Assembly: GCA_025356185.1 (NCBI GenBank)
Contig: JANXUN010000626.1
Location: 1 to 10,021, forward strand
Length of the DNA: 10,021 nt
DNA from: Gemmatimonadaceae bacterium
Lineage (GTDB): Bacteria > Gemmatimonadota > Gemmatimonadetes > Gemmatimonadales > Gemmatimonadaceae
Direction of reading: 5' to 3'
Program-made: the position numbers and the translations under genes
Part shown: positions 7,264 to 10,021 of the stretch, in pieces
Layout: each line of letters starts with the position of its first letter
Numbering within the stretch: the first letter of the stretch is position 1
The notes under the pieces: generated by a model
The model's database searches: none
What the model saw: the letters and a program-made list of their open reading frames with translations, nothing else
Told to the model about the DNA's origin: nothing

Positions 7264-8700
7264 ATGCGCACACACACCCGACTGCTTATTCCTCTCGCCG
7301 CGTGCTTCGTCGCCGCGTGCGCAACCAATCCCGTTACGGGAAAACGACAGCTCTCACTGGTTTCTGAAGCGCAAGAAATTCAGATGGGGAAAGAAGCGTC
7401 AGCCGCCGACGTGCAGCGCATTGGTGAGTATAAGGATGCGGCGGCGCAAGCCTTGGTAACGCGCATTGGAAAGACCATCTCGTCGAAGTCCGAGCGATCG
7501 CAGTTACCGTGGGAATTTCATCTGCTCGATGACGCCGCCGTGAACGCCTTTGCGTATCCCGGTGGATTTATTTTTGTGACGCGCGGGTTAATGACCTATC
7601 TCAATAGCGAAGCGGAACTCGCAGAGGTTATCGGTCACGAGATTGGGCACGTGACGGCGAAGCACACGGTGGTCGCGATGAGTAAACAAGAGGTCACGCA
7701 AATCGGCTTGGTTGGGGCGAGCATTTTATCGCCGGCGATTGCGAAGTACGGCGACCTACTTGGACAAAGCGCGTCATTGTTGTTTCTCAAGTTTAGTCGC
7801 GACAACGAAGATCAAGCCGATGCGTTGGGTTTTAAATACTCGTTAGCCAACGGTTACGACGTCCGTGAATCTCCCAAAGTATTTGCGACGTTGGGGCGTT
7901 TATCGGACGCGAGTGGCGCGCGGATTCCGGAATGGCAGAGCACGCACCCGGATCCCGGCAATCGCGTCCAAAAGGCGCAAGATCGCCTGAAGTCTGTAAC
8001 GCCGACCCAGCTCGTCGGTACGAAAGTGAATCACGACGCCTATCAACAGATCGTAGATGGCATGATTTTTGGGGAAGATCCGCGCCAAGGATACTTTCGG
8101 GGTGCGCGTTTTTTACATCCGCAACTGCGCTTCGAGATGACGTTTCCGTCGGGGTGGAAGACCGTCAACATGCCCGACGCGGTGGTTGGTCAAAGCACCG
8201 ATGGTGCCGCCCAAATTCAACTGTCGCCCGGTCAGGGCACGCCAAGTGCCGCGTTGCAAGCATTCGTGGGGCAACAGGGAATTGTTGTGAGTCAGCGCGG
8301 TCAGACGAAGCTGAACGGCATTGACGGCGAACAGGCGACGTTTGATGCGACTACGCAGTCGGGCGCGATTCACGGAATGGCGGTGGCGCTCTCGTATCAA
8401 AACTCGACGTACTTGCTCGTCGGGTTGTCGACGGCAGCGGGCGCCGCGCAGCATGGTGGTGCGATGGATGCGGCGATTCGTTCGTTTAAGGCACTCACGG
8501 ATCAATCATTGATCAACGTACAGGCGGCCAAAGTGCAATTGGTTACCTTACCTGAAGCGATGACCGGACAAGCGTTTGTGCAGCGCTATCCGAGTAGCAT
8601 CGCGGCTGCGCAGGTGTACATCATCAACGCGATCGATGCAAATACGGCTCTGCCTAGGGGCATGGTACTCAAACGCGTCACTGGAGGCGTCGGCCAGTAG
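7264..8700 (+). CDS. M48 family zinc metalloprotease, lipoprotein, with degenerate LysM-like C-terminus
   Basis: This 478-residue lipoprotein protease is probably held in the periplasm. The signal ends in lipobox VAAC with C19 as the lipidation site, followed by the typical ATNPVTGKRQLSLVSEAQE opening of M48 lipoproteins. The zinc site is intact: H125-E126-I-G-H129 (VIGHEIGH) and third ligand E182 in SRDNEDQADALG. The later STHPDPGNR segment matches the conserved HP loop of BepA-like proteases. The catalytic part ends near residue 250. The remaining ~220 residues hold a beta-rich domain (RFEMTFPSGWKTV ...) and, at about 430-475, a stretch FVQRYPSSI...INAID...LPRGMVLKRV that resembles a weak LysM-like repeat. 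BepA and LoiP relatives degrade misassembled outer-membrane proteins, so envelope quality control is likely but not proven. It lacks the TPR tail of E. coli BepA. The gap to the DUF4126 gene is 24 nt, and the start has only a weak GAGAA site. Confidence 0.92.
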   Translation: MRTHTRLLIPLAACFVAACATNPVTGKRQLSLVSEAQEIQMGKEASAADVQRIGEYKDAAAQALVTRIGKTISSKSERSQLPWEFHLLDDAAVNAFAYPGGFIFVTRGLMTYLNSEAELAEVIGHEIGHVTAKHTVVAMSKQEVTQIGLVGASILSPAIAKYGDLLGQSASLLFLKFSRDNEDQADALGFKYSLANGYDVRESPKVFATLGRLSDASGARIPEWQSTHPDPGNRVQKAQDRLKSVTPTQLVGTKVNHDAYQQIVDGMIFGEDPRQGYFRGARFLHPQLRFEMTFPSGWKTVNMPDAVVGQSTDGAAQIQLSPGQGTPSAALQAFVGQQGIVVSQRGQTKLNGIDGEQATFDATTQSGAIHGMAVALSYQNSTYLLVGLSTAAGAAQHGGAMDAAIRSFKALTDQSLINVQAAKVQLVTLPEAMTGQAFVQRYPSSIAAAQVYIINAIDANTALPRGMVLKRVTGGVGQ

Positions 8701-8706
8701 CGCGCA

Positions 8707-8738
8707 CAACAGCAATTCAGTAACCGTTGGTGCTGTTG
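8707..8738 (+). other. Inverted repeat after the M48 gene
   Basis: CAACAGCA (8707-8714) and TGCTGTTG (8731-8738) form a perfect 8-bp inverted repeat around a 16-nt interior, seven bases after the M48 stop. There is no T-run behind it, so it is not a classic rho-independent terminator. It could be an mRNA 3'-end-stabilising hairpin or a protein-binding site. Confidence 0.35.
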
Positions 8739-8778
8739 CCGCGAGTACCGCGGCCGTAGGGGCCGCTATGGCTAACGC

Positions 8779-8784
8779 GGTGAG
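8779..8784 (+). promoter_or_regulatory. Ribosome-binding site fixing the start of the 149-aa protein
   Basis: GGTGAG sits 6 nt before ATG 8791, a good Shine-Dalgarno match and spacing. The same frame upstream is closed by a TAA about 15 nt before the start, so 8791 is the first possible ATG and the best start. Confidence 0.5.
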
Positions 8785-8790
8785 ATCGTA

Positions 8791-9240
8791 ATGTCGGAGC
8801 CTTCGTCGTCGCGTCGCGAGGCGCGCATTCTGGCCGATTTGTCGGACGCGGTCGGGCGCATGCATGTCGTCGCGCAGCGTCCGCGCATTGTCGTCGCGAC
8901 CGGTAAACGCACCGATGGCGCGCGACCTATGGCGTGGCAAGTGTTGTTTGAACGCAGCTTTGGCGCAGAGCTACGGGCGTTACGATATCGTGGAGTCAGC
9001 GCGACGTCACTGATGGACGTGTTGATGCATGGTTTTGACAGCGAACCGACGCTCAATCCGTCATGGTCGCATGAGCGCCTCATGGACGCGATGATGACCG
9101 GTCCGGTGATTGAAGCATTTCGCGCGGATCGGCTGCCCGACGACGTTGCGTCGGCATTGATGGGCGTGTTGGTGTTTGAAGAAGACGGGCTCAAGTTGAA
9201 TGGCGTGCGAGCACTGGTTGGCGAAGTGGGTTTGCGCTAA
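8791..9240 (+). CDS. Hypothetical 149-aa protein coupled to acyl-CoA synthetase gene
   Basis: I do not recognise a family. The product is 149 residues, has no signal peptide or membrane segment and looks cytoplasmic. It starts with a polar Ser/Arg-rich segment (SEPSSSRREAR) followed by a likely helix (ILADLSDAVGRMHVV). A short beta-like run (RIVVATG) comes next, then a mixed region with several Met and Trp residues (LMDVLMHGFD, SWSHERLMDAMMTG). It ends in a helical or beta-alpha end (ALMGVLVFEEDGLKLNGVRALVGEVG). There are no cysteines and no visible metal or nucleotide-binding motif. Codon use resembles its neighbours and reading is uninterrupted over 150 codons, with a good ribosome-binding site, so it is very probably a real gene. 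It ends 2 nt before the synthetase start, which implies shared translation and possibly a shared pathway. Confidence 0.7.
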   Translation: MSEPSSSRREARILADLSDAVGRMHVVAQRPRIVVATGKRTDGARPMAWQVLFERSFGAELRALRYRGVSATSLMDVLMHGFDSEPTLNPSWSHERLMDAMMTGPVIEAFRADRLPDDVASALMGVLVFEEDGLKLNGVRALVGEVGLR

Positions 9241-9242
9241 GC

Positions 9243-10021
9243 ATGTCGCTATTGCCGTTGCTGGACCACGCGTTGCTGACGCGCGCGTCGTCGCCGGCAC
9301 TGGACGTGATGAAAGCCGACGGACAGATCACTTCGTTGAGATTTGGCGAGCTCGAATCGCGCAGCAATCGCATGGCGCTGATTCTCGCGGCGCGCGGACT
9401 CGTGCGCGGAGACCGGCTCGCACTGTTACTCCCCAATCGTGTCGAATTTATCGACCTCTGGCTCGCGTGCATTAAGCTGGGCGTGATGGTTGTACCGATC
9501 AACGTGCTGTATCAGGCGCGCGAAATTCTCCACATCGTGAGCGATGCGGAACCGCGCGCGGTGATTACGACCGACGCGCGGCGCGATGATATCCCGTCGA
9601 ATGTCGCGGCGTGGGACATTGAGGAATTGTCGCACGCGTGCGTCGAGTGGCGAGGGTCCGATACGCGAGATGCGTTGCCACGTATGCTGTGCGACGCTGA
9701 CACAGCCGCCGCGTTGGTGTACACGAGCGGCACCACGGGGGCGTCAAAGGGTGCCGTGCTCACGCACGGGAATTTTGCGGCGAACGGCGTGGCGGTAAAT
9801 GCGAGTTGGGGAATCACCTCGGGCGATCGGCTGCTGTGCACGCTGCCGCTATTCCATGTACACGGGCTTGCGAACGCCGTGCATGCGTGGCTGCTGAGCG
9901 GCTGTCACATGATGTTGACGGAGCGATTTGAAGCGTCGCGCGCGGCGGTGTGGTTTACGTCATACGCGCCGACACTGTTTTTCGGCGTGCCGACGATGTA
10001 CGTGCGCCTGCTCGAGATCGA
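9243..10021 (+). CDS. AMP-dependent acyl-CoA synthetase, malonyl-CoA synthetase-like (3' truncated)
   Basis: The frame is open from ATG 9243 to the window edge, giving 259 complete codons, about half of a normal ~500-residue enzyme. It is a cytoplasmic adenylate-forming ligase that activates a carboxylic acid to acyl-AMP and then acyl-CoA. The ATP-binding P-loop is canonical at Y160-T-S-G-T-T-G-A-S-K-G170. The aromatic/His motif LPLFHVHGL (H205, H207) and FGVPTMYVRLLE (V249-P250-T251) follow in the right order and spacing. The FHVHG motif and the VPTxYxRLL end resemble MatB/ACSF3-type malonyl-CoA synthetases more than long-chain ligases, but the substrate-pocket residues that would settle this lie mostly beyond the window. 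It starts 2 nt after the 149-aa gene; GTGGG about 12 nt upstream is a fair ribosome-binding site. Confidence 0.88.
   Translation, partial: MSLLPLLDHALLTRASSPALDVMKADGQITSLRFGELESRSNRMALILAARGLVRGDRLALLLPNRVEFIDLWLACIKLGVMVVPINVLYQAREILHIVSDAEPRAVITTDARRDDIPSNVAAWDIEELSHACVEWRGSDTRDALPRMLCDADTAAALVYTSGTTGASKGAVLTHGNFAANGVAVNASWGITSGDRLLCTLPLFHVHGLANAVHAWLLSGCHMMLTERFEASRAAVWFTSYAPTLFFGVPTMYVRLLEI

Noticed and set aside
8707..8738. Rho-independent terminator after the M48 gene
   Set aside because: The inverted repeat has an over-long 16-nt loop, a stem of only moderate GC content and no T-run, so it is listed only as an inverted repeat.
1..10021. Mobile element, phage, defence or toxin-antitoxin system
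   Set aside because: No transposase, integrase, terminal repeats, nuclease/helicase motifs or tRNA-associated attachment site were found; the genes are ordinary chromosomal families with similar codon use.

Overview
Organism and setting. The window is gene-dense, with every supported gene on the + strand and no gene-free stretch longer than about 100 bases. It looks like a chromosomal segment of a Gram-negative bacterium: an outer-membrane beta-barrel receptor, two lipobox proteins, Sec signal peptides and a Tat leader are all present. GC is moderately high by eye (upper 50s percent, not counted). The mix of a carboxypeptidase-Q-type M28 peptidase, a GGT-like acylase, a Tat-exported M24 peptidase, DUF4126 and an M48 lipoprotein protease suggests Gemmatimonadota, less likely Acidobacteriota. 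That assignment is inference. I see no tRNA, rRNA, CRISPR, IS element, phage gene or integrase.

Layout. 2-1489: C-terminal part of a TonB-dependent-receptor-like beta-barrel. 1538-2983: secreted M28 metallopeptidase. 2984-3081: short intergenic region with a G-rich, roughly 7-base-periodic repeat. 3082-3498: small lipoprotein with a DSRCP...C signature. 3499-3594: intergenic region with two hairpins, one terminator-like. 3595-5286: exported gamma-glutamyltransferase-family N-terminal nucleophile (Ntn) hydrolase. 5288-6619: Tat-exported M24 (Xaa-Pro aminopeptidase-like) peptidase, 1 nt after the previous stop. 6631-7239: DUF4126 membrane protein. 7264-8700: M48 lipoprotein metalloprotease. 8791-9240: unrecognised 149-aa cytoplasmic protein. 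9243-10021: N-terminal half of an AMP-forming acyl-CoA (malonyl-CoA-like) synthetase that runs off the window.

How it fits together. Four exported hydrolases acting on peptide or amide bonds (M28, GGT-like, M24, M48) lie within about 7 kb downstream of an outer-membrane barrel. This suggests envelope-level peptide scavenging plus envelope quality control, followed by the start of a fatty/dicarboxylic acyl-CoA module. The tightest couplings are GGT-M24-DUF4126-M48 (gaps of 1, 11 and 24 nt) and the 149-aa protein with the synthetase (gap of 2 nt).

No clearly new multi-gene system is evident. The points most worth a second look are: the GGT-like enzyme, which keeps its nucleophile but has lost most of the known glutamate-recognition residues and the lid loop; the unknown 149-aa partner of the acyl-CoA synthetase; and the G-rich repeat before the small lipoprotein.
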